From Sequoia sempervirens (Eukaryota; Streptophyta; Pinopsida; Cupressales; Cupressaceae), in the NCBI GenBank assembly GCA_007258455.2, contig VDFB02296850.1, positions 1 through 64,000 of the forward strand: a stretch of 64,000 nucleotides of DNA, written 5' to 3'. A program made the position numbers and the translations under genes. Positions 21,641 to 33,298 of this stretch are shown here, piece after piece (position 1 is the first letter of the stretch; each line of letters starts with the position of its first letter). Below the pieces are notes generated by a model. It was not told the DNA's origin and did no database searches. It saw only the letters and a program-made list of their open reading frames with translations.

Positions 21641-22035
21641 GACAAATGGTTTGGCATGGGATTGGTAAATATTTGCAAAATTTGGTTAGAAGGGGCAACA
21701 GATTTATTTCCTTGATCATTAAAACTGCCCAACTGGATGTGATTAGAATCAATGAGGTCTTGCACTATATGTTTAAGACGTCTACATCGTTCTGTATCAT
21801 GTCCAACTTGTCAGTGATATTGGCAAAAGATATTGGGATTATGGTTTGGAGGTAAAGGCTTAGTTGTATCAAGAGGTCTAATGGGAGGTAAGGTAATTAT
21901 GTTCTTACTCAAGAGTTGTAACATAATGGAATGAAGGGTATCAGGTAATGGGGTGAATTTCCTATTCTTTTCTTGATATATTGGCATGGAGTTGTTTTTA
22001 TAGTAGCCACTTGAGATTCAACATGGTCAGTTGCT
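21641..22035 (-). pseudogene. gag zinc-knuckle region of element F
   Basis: The minus frame reads NPNIFCQYH, a stop, then QVGHDTERCRRLKHI, and further on GNKSVAPSNQILQIFTNP in another frame. Element D has the parallel CHFHRQNGHDTEQCKHLKYL. The C...H...GHDTExC pattern is a gag zinc knuckle. Similarity to D stops near 22035, where the insertion begins. Confidence 0.72.
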
Positions 22036-24560
22036 TACCTAGAATATCGGGGACATTCTTCTTGAGATTAACCTTTTGGTCTCTAAATTGGATAGAAAAT
22101 GTTTGACTCACATCTATGTAGGGAAGGTAATCAAGTTTCCAATAGCTTGGTTAACTTGGGGTCCAATTGCAATTTATGCAAGTGTTGGAAGAGGCTTGAG
22201 GCATTACTTGTTACTATACAAGGATTGATCCTTGTGGAAAAAAGGAATATTATATTCAATGATGGTTAACAATGTCTTTATTAATGGGTATAGGTGGCTC
22301 CCCTTAATGGGTCCTTTGGTGATGTGGATCTAGTTGGGTGAGTTGGAAAGGTTAAAGAGGGGTGCCGCATGGATTTTTTTACCTCATTACTAGTACTTAT
22401 GGTGGGGCCTTTGAATTTTATGGGTTATCTTATCAATTGTACTGCACATCCTATCAAATCTCATGGGATGTGCATAATAAGATATTTATTGCTAGTCTTT
22501 TTAATAATTCCAATTTAGGCTATCTTACTATTTGCATATGATTCTTTGAGTTGTACTTAAGAATTTTAAATCTCCCCCCCATGGCTATCTGGCATGGGGA
22601 AATGTGTAACTTTAAAATGACCCTTGACATAATGGATATTAATTATCTGGATTTAATTAACAAATGGCTTACCCTTTGGCTCTTTCATGGTAATCATAGC
22701 CTCGTGGAGGTGGCGTCATTGGAAATGACCACTAAAGCATGTAAAATTCAGGTTGTTTTCATTACTCCTTTCTATCCCAGATGGAGGAGGAATGATGGTT
22801 TTAAAAAGGCTAAATTCACCAGTGGGAAGTCACTTAAATTATGACTAACTTTGTTTCTTTGGGTCTGCTACTATGTGTCATGGGTCACAATGGGTGGAGA
22901 TAGAGTAAAAACCGAGCCTGATAATTGTGAGGAGTTTTGTAGGGACCCAATTACTTGGAACATTTTTAATGAGGGTGTTCTAGCACCACTTTTAGAGAAT
23001 CATGTGGGCTATGATGAGTGTTTTTTGGCCTAGTTTGTTGGTTCATGGAAGGATAGGAGGGTCACCATGGGTGGCATCTCATTTGAGGTGAATGAAGAAG
23101 TTATTGGCAAGGTGACAGACCTTTATTGTGATGGAAATAAATACAAAAAACAAACCAAAACACAAGACTTGGAGAGTCTCAATGTCTTCTTCAAAGGTGA
23201 CAAGAAGCCAATTCAGAAGCAGTTTGTTTTTGATTGCAAGGCATTGCCAAAACCCTGGGACAAGGTGTGTCTTGCAATAATAAAATATGTTACTTTAGAA
23301 GGTCGGTTGAAGGTGTTTTTTTTTACCATTTATCAATGTTAAACCACTTTAGGAACAAGATGACCATCAACTTTCCAATTTTTTTTCTCACCTCTCTGGA
23401 AAATTCAGTTAAAGAAACCCTTGAGGCTGCCTCTCTCAACCCAGATGATTTGCCCCCCATACCACTACATCAAGGCCTAATCCTTAGGCTCTACCAATTT
23501 CATCTTGCCATGTGCCCACCCAAACCTATCTCTACTATGTGTGTTGAGGAATTGGAATCCCCTAATGTGGCCCATATTAATCCTTCCCCTATTGCCTTTG
23601 AGGGTTCTAAGAGGAAAACCCTCATACTTGAAATTGAACCTATTTCTGAACATAAGCCCAAAACCCCTTCTAAAAAGAAGAAAAACACAATTTGTTTGTT
23701 CTATTCTAATGCTGCGGTTGGGTTACGTGAGCTAAAAAAAAAAACCGTCAAGAAGGACAGTAGACCCACTGCAAAGACGAAGGGGAAAAAAGTTTCTCAG
23801 AGCCAGGTGGACTTGCTAGGCTCCAACATCGAAGGGAGGAGCGTTGAGGAAAAAGACTCCAAGGGCGACACCATGGTGGCTGTGAGCTTTGAAGTGGGGT
23901 TGGAACAAACTAGTGTGAGGTGGTCCAACATACTGGTAAAGAACAAAAAAGTTTCCTTGGTTGATGAGATTTCCAGTGATTCAAAGTAGACTGGCGGTAA
24001 GACTGAAGGAAAAAGAGATACTGTTGAAGAGATGAACGAAGGGTTTGTGGAAGGCCCTAATAATTTTCTAACATGAATCAGAGGCTTAAGGAGGACTCCA
24101 ATCACTCCTCTAATTCTAGAGCTAGTGGAGATGAGGAGATCCAAAGTAGGAAGGGAAAGAATGAGGACACCGGTGTTCTACAGGAACAAGTTGCTAAACT
24201 GGAGTGGAAATTCAGTTGTCTGGCCCAGTTCACTGTTAAAATGATTCACAGATCTGTTGTCACTTTGTCTGATATCATCAAGGAGGAAGCAAATAAAAAT
24301 TATGAGGGAGAAGGACCCAACTAGATTGGGGATGATGTGTTGAATCTCCTGTTCTAAAAATGGGAAAATTTAGATAGTTAGTGTTATGGTCTGGGTGGTG
24401 CTAATGTTTTGTTGTTAATGTGTTGTGTTTGTGTCCTATTTCCATTATTTTTGGTTAAAGAATTTTTGATAATGTTTTGAACTAGCTCCTTTTTGGCCCC
24501 GCGGGCTCTCTGTGTAAAGGGTACAACACCCTATAAATGTTGCTTATATAATAAAAAACA
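22036..24560 (+). mobile_element. 2.5-kb plus-strand insertion in the gag of F, possibly non-LTR
   Basis: Homology between F and D breaks near 22035 and resumes near 24560. The insert has coding-like plus-strand sequence and ends with a GC-rich stretch, a TATAAATGTTGC sequence and an A-rich tail (ATATAATAAAAAACA). This arrangement resembles a reverse-transcribed non-LTR insertion. I found no endonuclease or reverse transcriptase domain and no convincing target duplication, so a processed transcript is another possibility. Confidence 0.5.
22551..24324 (+). pseudogene. unidentified coding remnant in the insertion
   Basis: Open pieces in the plus strand can be followed through frameshifts: MGGISFEVNEEVIGKVTDLY, then PWDKVCLAIIKYVTLEGRLK (both 23067-23342), then LNHFRNKMTINFPIFFLTSL (23234-23989). 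A basic Lys/Ser-rich stretch and an acidic helix-prone tail with LQEQVAKLEWKFSCLAQFTV (24073-24324) follow. The pattern is a folded N-terminal domain, a low-complexity middle and a coiled-coil-like end. I do not recognise the family. It could be the first ORF of an unusual retroelement or a decayed gene. Confidence 0.5.
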
Positions 24561-24588
24561 TGTTGATATGTTTGAGGAAGATTTATTT

Positions 24589-25259
24589 TTATAAATCCCT
24601 TATTTTGTTTCTTGAATGGTTGGAATTTATTATGAGGCATGGATTTATATTTTCAAGATGGTTGGAAGAAGTTTTCACTTCGTGACGACTAACTAAATTC
24701 TGATAGTGATGAAGAGCCATGCACAAATGGGTGAAGGAGGGGAATTTCATCATCCCAATCTTATCTTGAATCTTTGTGTGCAAGCTCTCAATGAACATTC
24801 TTTGAAGATCGACATCTAGAATTTTAATGTTGATTTGTGAGTAGAGAAATTGATAACATGCTATGAAGTCAGTGACCTTTTCATCATCCTTTTGTTTATG
24901 TATTGCATTAAATCAGGTAAGGCCATCTTGGGACCAATGTACACCTGGAAATGGTTAAGGAAGGCATGAACAAGCTCATTGAAAGAACAAATTGAGTTAT
25001 TCAGTAAAGAGAGAAACCATTCCAAGGCTGTATCTTTCAAGGACCTATGAAAAATATTAGCCAAGAGATTATCTTCAAAAATGAAGTCACTACATAAGGT
25101 TGTGTATGCCAAGACATGGTTACTAGGATCTCCTTTACCACCGTATTTCTCAAACCTAGGAATCTCTATACCTTGTGGCATTTGTGCACTCAATATCTTT
25201 AATGATAATGGGTTTCGTTTGAAATATTTTGAAGGTTGACCATTTTGATTTTGGTTCAA
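24589..25259 (-). pseudogene. gypsy gag capsid region of element F
   Basis: The part 24861-25259 encodes SAQMPQGIEIPRFEKYGGKG, DPSNHVLAYTTLCSDF and DTALEWFLSLLNNSICSFNE, then LVHAFLNHFQVYIGPKMALP. This is the retrotransposon gag domain (PF03732 type), with the conserved 'LEWF' and 'F...L...F' blocks. A second piece (24589-24798) reads MFIESLHTKIQDKIGMMKFP and HLCMALHHYQNLVS after a frame change. Element D has the same sequence order at 45960-46419. Confidence 0.85.
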
Positions 25260-25496
25260 TGTGGAAATTTTTTGTTGAAATTTTTTGTTGGAGTGATGTG
25301 AAATTTTGCAAAAGTTAGTTGAGGACTAAAATAAACAAAAATAGGTGGGTTACCAAAATAGGATTGATGAACAACTTAGGGACCTATTTCTCCTTGTATT
25401 TCATTAGGAAATGAGATCCCCACCTCAAATTGACTAACAACCTTTGGTGAATTAAATTAAGGTGAGAATATGTATAATTCCTTTTTTTGCAAGGAC

Positions 25497-26832
25497 AAGG
25501 GTCCTAGTCAAACAACACTTTGGGGAGAAAAAATAAAAAATAGAAAATAAAACCCAAAATGCAATATATAACTTGGAATAGCTAGATGAAACTAAAAATA
25601 AGTAGAACTAGAAATTAGATCATAGATTAGAGAAGGGAAGAATTATGTTTACTAGTCATTAAAAGTCAGTTTTTGAAGTTGATTTAGGACTCATTCACCT
25701 AGGGGAAAATGGGTCATGAGTTAGGGTTTGTTTGCAACTTTTTGGGAGCCTTTGCTATAGATATGAATATTCTAATTTGTCCAAATTTCAATTTTGGAAA
25801 GCCAAAAATAAATTCTGTAAATGAGTTTTCGTGAGATGACAACTTTTATGACGACTTTTGCAACTTTGACAACTTCAATTTTTCTCTTGAAGAGATCTTC
25901 AAGATTTCTTCCACCTAAATATACAAACACAAATCAAGAGGGAAAAATGTTTTGTTTTTGGTGAATGGGGGTTTTCCTTGGTCAAACCTCGTTTTGGTAA
26001 TCAAACCTTGAAATGAAACAAAATATCATGAAAGGAATGAAGAATGAACAAATCAATGTCACAACTCACCAAACCCTTGAATAAACCTTGGAATGTAAAT
26101 CTGCAACTTGCATGAAATGGCTTCAATGGATGTGGATCTTGAACCTTGAATCTTGACTTGATATAATGCTTTGAGTGCTTGAATGGATCATGAAACATAC
26201 ATCATCATATTAGCTCCAAAAACATGCATGATGCAAGAAGAATTTGACATGAAAATTAGATCTTGATTTTTGCAATAAATCTTCAATAAATCTGTCTTTG
26301 AATGCCTTGAATTTTTCTTGAAATTCTCATAAAATTTCTAGGTTCTTGAATTGATTTTATAGGATTTGAAATGATGAAATAACCTTATATTTATAAATAT
26401 GTATCATTAATTTCCTAAAATTCAAATACCACAAGCCAACATCTCAATATAGATTTGAATATGTTAAAATAATGCCAAAAACATAATTTAAATTTAGGTC
26501 CAAGGTCTAAGGGAGGACCCATTCACCCATGGGTGAATGGGTCCTAGGTCCCTAATCCTAGGACACACAATTCTCAATGAGAAGTGTTATGTTAAGGCAT
26601 TAATGAATGCCAGATTTCCTCTTTAGAAAATGTGATTAAATAGGCTTGGAAAATGAATTAAGGGACCAATAAGGAAAATTAAGCTCAATTAATTAAAGGA
26701 TCCCTAAACACGTGTGAAAGTGTAAAGAGGTACACTTTACAACACCAAAAATAAGGCACAATTAAGTCCAAATTAATATTAATTCCAAATTAAGTGTGAA
26801 AATGTAAAAGGGATACATTTTTCTATACTACA
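25497..26832 (-). mobile_element. LTR-like insertion in the gag of F (probable solo LTR)
   Basis: It interrupts gag and resembles the LTR of F. It shares GACTCATTCACCTAGGGG-like boxes, GTGAATGGGGGTTTTCCTT, and an end reading AATGTAAAAGGGATACATTT ... CTATACTACA. The 9-bp sequence CAAGGACAA is present at both junctions (from 25490 and from 26831), which contains a possible AGGAC duplication. The left edge lacks the expected TG, so that boundary is uncertain. Confidence 0.62.
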
Positions 26833-26837
26833 AGGAC

Positions 26838-27560
26838 AAAATCAAATTGGTTATGTTTTGGGAAGGAGGTGAATATGGTGGAGGTGTATATGTGTTGGGA
26901 GGATAAGTGAATTGCAAGTTTGTGAGAGGTGATGGGTTAGGAGATATGGTGTTTGAATTCACAAAACTATAAGGATTCCTAGTGGAAATACCTAAAGTTG
27001 GATTGATGTTTCTAGTTGGTTTCCTTGTTGAAGTAATAGTTAAATTAGTGTATGTAGGAATAGAGGTTATGACTGTAGGGGGAGAATTTCATTTCCTCCT
27101 TGAATTTTAGTGTATCCCAAAGTTTTAGAACAACTATTCAATATAGGAACATGATTATCAATGATGTGAGCTAAGCTATGCACAATTTCTAATCCTTATT
27201 CATTATCAAGCATTTTCCTCTTGTTATCTATGACAGGAACTGTAGTATTGACAATATATGAACACCACTCAAGAAGTCTTGTAATATTTCTAAGGCTTCA
27301 TCCATTTGTTTTAGCTTCTCCTGAGGGGCATCAACAAAAATGGTTTTAATCAACATTAATAGGATTGGAAGTCATAGGACATGTGATTTTAGGGATGGAT
27401 TCCAACATGGGTTGACTAGTGTCAACACTAGAAGTGAGAGACTTGGACAACCCAAGATCCACAACTAATGTACAAACATAGGATGCCATGAGTCTCGAAC
27501 TACCTCCCACTAAGGTATTGGAAATAGGACATGAGGTTGTAATACTCATAAAAGTTTCAC
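26838..27560 (-). pseudogene. gag N-terminal region of element F
   Basis: The open part 27346-27549 ends up near SSRLMASYVCTLVVDLGLSK. Element D has SSRLMASHDSTFVVDLGISR at the same position. The rest, to 26838, is Ser/Thr/Pro-rich and low in conserved motifs. The probable start is the Met of MASY, by comparison with D. Confidence 0.65.
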
Positions 27561-28232
27561 CAAACCAAAAGTGTACCCAAAAATAGAAAACATAAGAAAA
27601 GATATTGTGATATTTAGATCTAGTATATGAGATTTACTGATTTTAGAATACAAAAACTTAAAAATGATGTCTTTTGAATGCAAAATTTACTTTTGAATAA
27701 TTCACTTGTTTTGATCAATTGACTTGAATGCAAACAACTACAAAAAATTGAAACTTCTAAAACTAAAACCGAGATTTGTAAACAACAAGAAGTAAAGCAG
27801 ACAGACAAATTTATGCTTATAAATTTTAAAAATTACCTATACAAGGACATGTTTTCCCAAGGCCAAATGGGTCTTTGTACATGGATTTGAAAAATTAAAT
27901 TTTGAGTTTTTGAGTTAATATTTAAGTTCTATGTTTTAGGTTGCAAACAAATTCTTTCGGTTAATGCACATGCAATTTGATGGAAAAAAGAAAACAAAAT
28001 GACAACTTTTGAGATGAAATTTTGATTGAATTTTCTAGTGTAAATGACTAAAAGACACCCTTATGTAGACTACTATGTGAAATATATGCAAGATGTATGC
28101 AATATTTTTGAATTTTTATGAATTTAAATGAATCAAAAATGTAATTTTGAAACCCTAAATGAGATGCAAAACAAACTTTAATGCAATACATAGATCTAGG
28201 GTTTTAAGGATCTCCAAATTTGAAAATATGAT

Positions 28233-28252
28233 GTATAATGTCGGGTTCACCA
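28233..28252 (-). promoter_or_regulatory. candidate primer-binding site of element F
   Basis: The minus strand reads TGGTGAACCCGACATTATAC starting 3 nt from the LTR edge. This is the best-preserved copy of the motif shared with X and D. The tRNA donor is not identified. Confidence 0.58.
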
Positions 28253-28255
28253 AAA

Positions 28256-29659
28256 TGAAACATAGAAAAGAAGGAGATTCAAAATGGAAAGGTGGGAAAA
28301 GGATGACGTAGGCGTTTCCACCTAGGTTCACACACACTTTCCTAGTTTTATTAGAAAGAGAGAAGATCATAAAGGGATAGGATTGGTGTTCAACTTTGAG
28401 GTGAGTCAACCCTGTTTTGGATCTCTGAATCTCTACTTTCTTATGATAGAAATGACTGATTTGCAGTGTTTTAGAATTATTTAAAGTGCATTAACCAAAT
28501 GAATTATATGACCTAACACTTGAAATACAAAATTCTATGATAACAAAAATAGAAAAGACAATTTGTAGGCAGATCTAAGAAGGGAAAACTAGTGTGCACC
28601 TATGATAAAAAGTGGGTTTCAAGGCTTGTAGTAGGACACATTCACCTAGGGGTGAATAGGTGTTAGTGTAGGGGTCCAAAATCCTTTTTTGCAGTCCTTT
28701 GATATTGGATCCAAGTTTCTGATTTCTCTAGGTTTGACTGTCAGAAAGCTAGAAATAAAATCTTTAGGTGGGTTTTCGTAGCTTGACAAAAATGATGAAA
28801 ACTTATGTAATTTTCAAAATTGCTCCTTTGATAAACTTTCAGTCCTTCTTCACTTGTAAATTTGCACATACAAAGAGAGAATAATTTATTTATTTTTGGG
28901 TGAATGGGGGTTTTCCTTAGTCAGACCCCATGTTTGGTAATTAAACCTTGATAATAAAATAATGACAAAATGAAGGAATTGATGAATGAACACTTTATTG
29001 TTAAAACTCACCAAACCCTTAATGGTTGCCCTTAAAGGACTGAAGTCAAACATGTCACTCTAAGGCTTGGATCTTGCATTCATTATCTTGATTGATTGAT
29101 GCTTGAAACCTACATCATAATGTTAGCTCCAAAACATGACATGAACACACATGAAATTTGACATGATTTGATCTTGATTGCTATTGTAGATGACTAATAA
29201 ATCTTCTCTTCAATGCTGTTAATAATAATTTTTGCTATAGGATTGCACTCATAAAGTGTGTTCTTGCTCGTTTGCTTTGAATTGATAAAATAACTATGTA
29301 TTTATAGGTGTTTATCTAATTTCCCAAAAAATAGATTCTAAAATCCAACACTTGAAACTTGAATTTGAATCATTAAAATGCCACAAAAAATATATTAAAA
29401 ATTGGGCCCTATGTCTTAAAGGGGACCCATTCACCCTTGGGCGAATGGGTCTTAGGACATAAGCCTAGGACACTCAATTTCCAATGTGATTTAATTAATG
29501 TTGGTAATTATTTAATATAGGCTTCTCTTTTAGAAAACAAGAATAATAAGGCTTTGAAATGCATAATTTTGTCAATTAGAGGCTTAATTATGTTCAACTA
29601 ATTAAGGGGATGCAAACATAGTGTGAAATTGTAAAGGTATACAATCTCCTACACTACCA
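28256..29659 (-). repeat. 5' LTR of element F
   Basis: It begins TGAAACATAGAAAAGAAGG and ends GGTATACAATCTCCTACACTACCA. The end matches the 3' LTR remnant at 18860-18899. It carries two GACxCATTCACC boxes (near 28635 and 29425) typical of this family. TTTTC (29660-29664) would be the target duplication on this side. Confidence 0.75.
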
Positions 29660-31086
29660 TTTTCAACTTATTATATTTAAGATTAGTTTAATTAAAATTG
29701 GACTTAAATATTTAGTGTAATGGAAATATTTTATTTTCCTAATAATCATCTTAATATTAACTATTTATTTTTAATAAAATTAAACATGTTTTTCTATGTT
29801 TTTCCTTAAACAAATGATTGAACAACAATAAATGTGTAAGGTTAGAAGTTGGGATAAGATTTTATTCTATAGTAAAATTATTTTAATATACAAATATTGA
29901 AATAAATAAAATGTGATATTTAGTTTGAAATTCAATGATAGGAATGTATCTTGAAAAATGTTAGAAATGAATTCATTAAGATGTTATAATTGTATGGATT
30001 GCTCATGTGGAGATCTTAGATTCTATGAGTTGATTGTGTTTTAGTCTAGTTCCCCCACATGAATATTGGTTCGATCTCTGTATGTGTGGTACTAAATTGA
30101 TGCACAAATCTAAATTGCAACACATAAATCTAACTAGTAGAATGTGGTTTTATTTTTTAACTCACTTGTCTCAATCTTCTAGTGTTTGAATTTGTGTAAA
30201 AAATTGTAACGTTTAGGAATGCGTAAGTTGGGAACTCATTGAATTACAAAGGTTACATTCTCTTCAATCAATCCCATCATTAAAGAAACTTTACATCTTT
30301 GATTGAAAGATTGAAAACATGTAGCAAATGTGCAACATATCTAAGATGATGTTTACTAACGTAATACTTTGAGAATTTGCTTAATGATAATATCATAAAT
30401 GCTCAATGAAAAGTACTTACATAATTCCTAGATGACTTTCAAATGAGTAAATACATAAATTATAATAAGTAAACACAAAAATCAACACAAATGAATACAA
30501 ATCAACTCACAAAAGCTAATATAAAATATAATATAATTCATTTTGAATATAAATCTACAGATTCAAGATTTATATCTACATTTGTGAAGTAACCTAAATC
30601 AAATTTATAACTCTAAAATGAATCCAAGATAACAGAAAAATATATTTAAAGATTAGAAAACTGTATATATTAAAATATATAAATCAAATTTTGACAAAAT
30701 ACATTATTTATACATTTATTATTCTTTTGAAATGGCCTAATCAGAAAAGGGACCGAGTATCTAATTGTTACCATGACACAACCCATCTTGCCTCCTAGTA
30801 TACCTACTCGATCTTTATTCTACCTCTTGTTTTATTTGGTATCTACGCTCCCAATCCAAAACTTTACATCATCCGCAAGCTGGCCTTTGACAATGACATC
30901 ACATACACTGCTTTAATTAGTTTTACTACGTGTGCATATCATCTACTGTCTGCTTTTAACAGGCATGTATATCACGTTACAACAACATTTAAAAATTACA
31001 TCTCCTGTGTAAACAATCACTACAACTCTTTTATTCCATAATACGTCCTCATGTTTATCCAATTATAGCATATTGCGAATTTCCTT
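29660..31086. other. AT-rich spacer, no gene seen
   Basis: Very AT-rich DNA with many TTTATT and AAATAAA tracts. Both strands have stops at high density, and I see no domain, LTR edge or RNA gene. This may be the original sequence into which the flanking elements inserted. Confidence 0.55.
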
Positions 31087-31344
31087 CTCTTCATGCATAG
31101 AAGAAGACAGGAGCAAACAAGCTTTGTATATTTCACTGGTTTTCAATGGAGATCATGGTGTGAAAGTGTTTTCTATAAGACAGCAGGATTGACAGGGACC
31201 CTTCGTAGAGATGACAAGATTTGGCTTCTATTACAACCACAAAATTCAAAAGGTTTCAACTGTGTAGGGTGGAAAAACATTTATTATGTCCATTGTATCA
31301 GCCGACCTCAACAGGTGAAGGGGTCCCTCCGCTTTTTAATCATT
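31087..31344. repeat. diverged duplication, unit 1 (lacks the SINE)
   Basis: CATAGAAGAAGACAGGAGCA, AAGCTTTGTATATTTCA, CTATTACAACCACAAAATTC and GTGGAAAAACATTTA recur in the same order at 31806-32011. This unit continues into GGGGTCCCTCCGCTTTTTAA without interruption, so it shows the pre-insertion state of the SINE site in unit 2. A 95-codon open stretch overlaps it, but the second unit does not keep that frame. Confidence 0.75.
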
Positions 31345-31570
31345 AATTCCAATATATTCAGTCTTTCGTCCTTCATATAGAATAAACTATCTATTATTAT
31401 CTGAGCAGTTAATTCCAATCTATTAATCTGGCTTTCGTACTCCGTATAGAATTAACTTGTGAACTATTTTTTGAACGCTTAATTCATTTCCATTCTATTC
31501 TGCCTTTCATATTCCTTATACACCTCAATTATTAATTATTTTCTGAAAAGTTCATTCATTAATTAGACTT
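31345..31570. repeat. tandem repeat, units of about 66-71 bp
   Basis: Units begin AATTCC or AATTCA at 31345, 31411 and 31481, with a partial copy at 31551. Each contains a CTTTCGT or CTTTCAT block, a TATAGAATTAACT block and a TTTCTGAA-like block. Two more degenerate units follow the SINE at 32238-32345. Confidence 0.65.
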
Positions 31571-31805
31571 GAGTATGAGAGAAAGACAAGACTCCCCTAT
31601 CAAGAATACCAAATAAATTAATGGGCAGCAGAGGACTTTTAATGGAATCCACATGGCAGTCTTTACTGTATTGCCTTGGGGGGGACCAATGTCATATATG
31701 AGGAAGATTCAATGTGCAAGGAAATGTTGGTGTAAAGAAATATTATGGAACTATTCTTTGATGGCGCATGGTATAGCAATGGTGTCGAGGTCCGTATTTG
31801 CTTGG

Positions 31806-32011
31806 TCTCTTCACACATAGAAGAAGACAAGAGCATACCAAGCTTTGTATTTTTCAGTGGTTTTCCATATGAATGAGAGGGACCATTTGTTTGGTAGGTA
31901 TGCAGCCTCCATAATCTCCACAAGATTCGGTTTCCATTACAACCACAAAATTTGAAAGTTTATAACTGTGTTGGGTGGAAAAACATTTAATTTGCTGACT
32001 AGAACAGGCCA
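31806..32011. repeat. diverged duplication, unit 2
   Basis: Matches unit 1 (31087-31344) with substitutions and small indels. Its continuation is interrupted by the SINE at 32030-32219 and resumes with AATAATTCATTCC. The 31571-31805 stretch between the units has no recognisable feature. Confidence 0.75.
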
Positions 32012-32151
32012 GGGGTCCCTTCTATCTTTTTTTTTTAGACTGCAGGAATCGGGTAGCATTACCCCCTATAAACTGCAGTGCGCCTGGTAAACGTTTTAAC
32101 GTGACCGGCGGCGCTGGCGTGACACGCCCTCCGGTACCACGGGACGGGGGA

Positions 32152-32162
32152 GACTAGAACTC
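32152..32162 (-). promoter_or_regulatory. pol III B box of the SINE
   Basis: The minus strand reads GAGTTCTAGTC, close to the B-box consensus GGTTCGANTCC. It lies about 33 bp downstream of the A box. Confidence 0.7.
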
Positions 32163-32194
32163 GTGACCAGCAGAGCCGCAACGGAATTACTTAG

Positions 32195-32206
32195 CCAACC
32201 GAGCTA
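32195..32206 (-). promoter_or_regulatory. pol III A box of the SINE
   Basis: The minus strand reads TAGCTCGGTTGG, matching the A-box consensus TRGCNNAGYNGG except for the AG (here CG). It is close to the SINE start, as in tRNA genes. Confidence 0.75.
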
Positions 32207-32237
32207 GGGCCCCCGCCCTGGGGTCCCTTCTATCTTT

Positions 32238-33184
32238 AATAATTCATTCCAAATCTATTCTATATAGAATTAACTATCAATTATTTTCTGAAAGTTAATT
32301 CATTTCCAATTTATTCCTCCCAATAGAATTAACTACATTTATTTTCTGAATAGTCTTAAATGATAGATAGTGCAGTTCCAGAGGCTCTTTTGCCACTGGT
32401 AACAGCAGCAGACATCTTCATTACTGGGTGGTTTTAATAAATGAATGCCCCCATGTTTATTAAATGACAGAGTCCTTTAAAAATATATTTATATTATAAA
32501 TTGTTTTGATTTTTAATATAGAAGATTAAATTTATAATTACTCATACTATTAAGTGTTATTAAATGGTCAATAAGTATAAATATATTATTTATTAATTAA
32601 AATTAATTTAAATTTATCAATTAAAATTTAATGTCAAATGGTATTATATTTATGTGATAAATTATCTTTAAAATATGATGCTTTTAAAAGAAATTAGGTT
32701 ATAAATTTATACAAGATTTTTTTTGGTTTGACATAAAATGATAGTCTTTTTAATGTCTTATCTAAAGTCTAATAATTATTTTTTATCAATATTTGTGTAT
32801 TATTGTCTTCATTGATCATTTTGTCTTGTAGTATTTTAAAAGAAATGAAAAACTCCTATTCTATGAATATCTAAGAGTTTAGATTTCAATTCTAATTTAT
32901 TGTATGATTTCAAAAAAAAATTACAATTTTTTTCTTTTACAATTGTTATAATGATACAAGAAATGTGTAAAAGATTTAGATATGATTCCCTTGCATTAAA
33001 ATGTAGTTAGTGAAAAAAGTATAATAGATTAAGTAATACTTCCTCATATAATAGGAGAAAAATAAAAACTTGTCATTTTGTGAGGCTATAATAGTTACAT
33101 TATACTTTCAATTTCACAACACATTTTCAATGTTCATTGTGTGCTTGAGTCTATAAAATTATCAAAATCAATGGGAACTGTGGT
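32238..33184. other. AT-rich DNA, no gene seen
   Basis: The first 100 bp hold two degraded units of the 31345-31570 tandem repeat. The rest is very AT-rich and carries no motif or frame that I can support. Composition changes sharply near 33190, where the GC-rich LTR of element G begins. Confidence 0.5.
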
Positions 33185-33298
33185 TATAAATTTCCTCGAG
33201 CTCCCTTCGGGTTATTTTTTATTTTTCTAAGTATCGGCCCACGCCCCATCTATTTGAACATCATCGGTCCCCTTTTTGAAGAAATTCATTTGCCGCCG

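Larger units (their letters stand above)
18860..29659 (-). mobile_element. gypsy-type LTR element F with nested insertions
   Basis: On the minus strand: 5' LTR (28256-29659), primer site, gag N-terminus, an LTR-like insertion, gag core, a 2.5-kb insertion, zinc knuckle, protease-like region, a C-terminal region, two hairpins and a 40-bp remnant of the 3' LTR. The layout matches element D. No reverse transcriptase or integrase is seen between the protease and the 3' LTR. The rest of the 3' LTR was displaced by the plus-strand copia element ending at 18859. Confidence 0.8.
32030..32219 (-). mobile_element. tRNA-derived SINE with an 18-bp target duplication
   Basis: The 190-bp insert is flanked by perfect copies of GGGGTCCCTTCTATCTTT (32012-32029 and 32220-32237). 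Read on the minus strand it starts GGCGGGGGCCCTAGCTCGG and ends in an A-run (CTAAAAAAAA), so it is a reverse-transcribed element. It carries pol III A and B boxes at tRNA-like spacing. It is far more GC-rich than its surroundings. It encodes no protein and depends on a LINE in trans. The duplicated sequence around unit 1 gives an empty site for comparison. Confidence 0.92.

Noticed and set aside
31093..31380. Plus-strand open frame of 95 codons in unit 1 of the local duplication
   Set aside because: The frame is not kept in the second unit, and its translation resembles no known protein.
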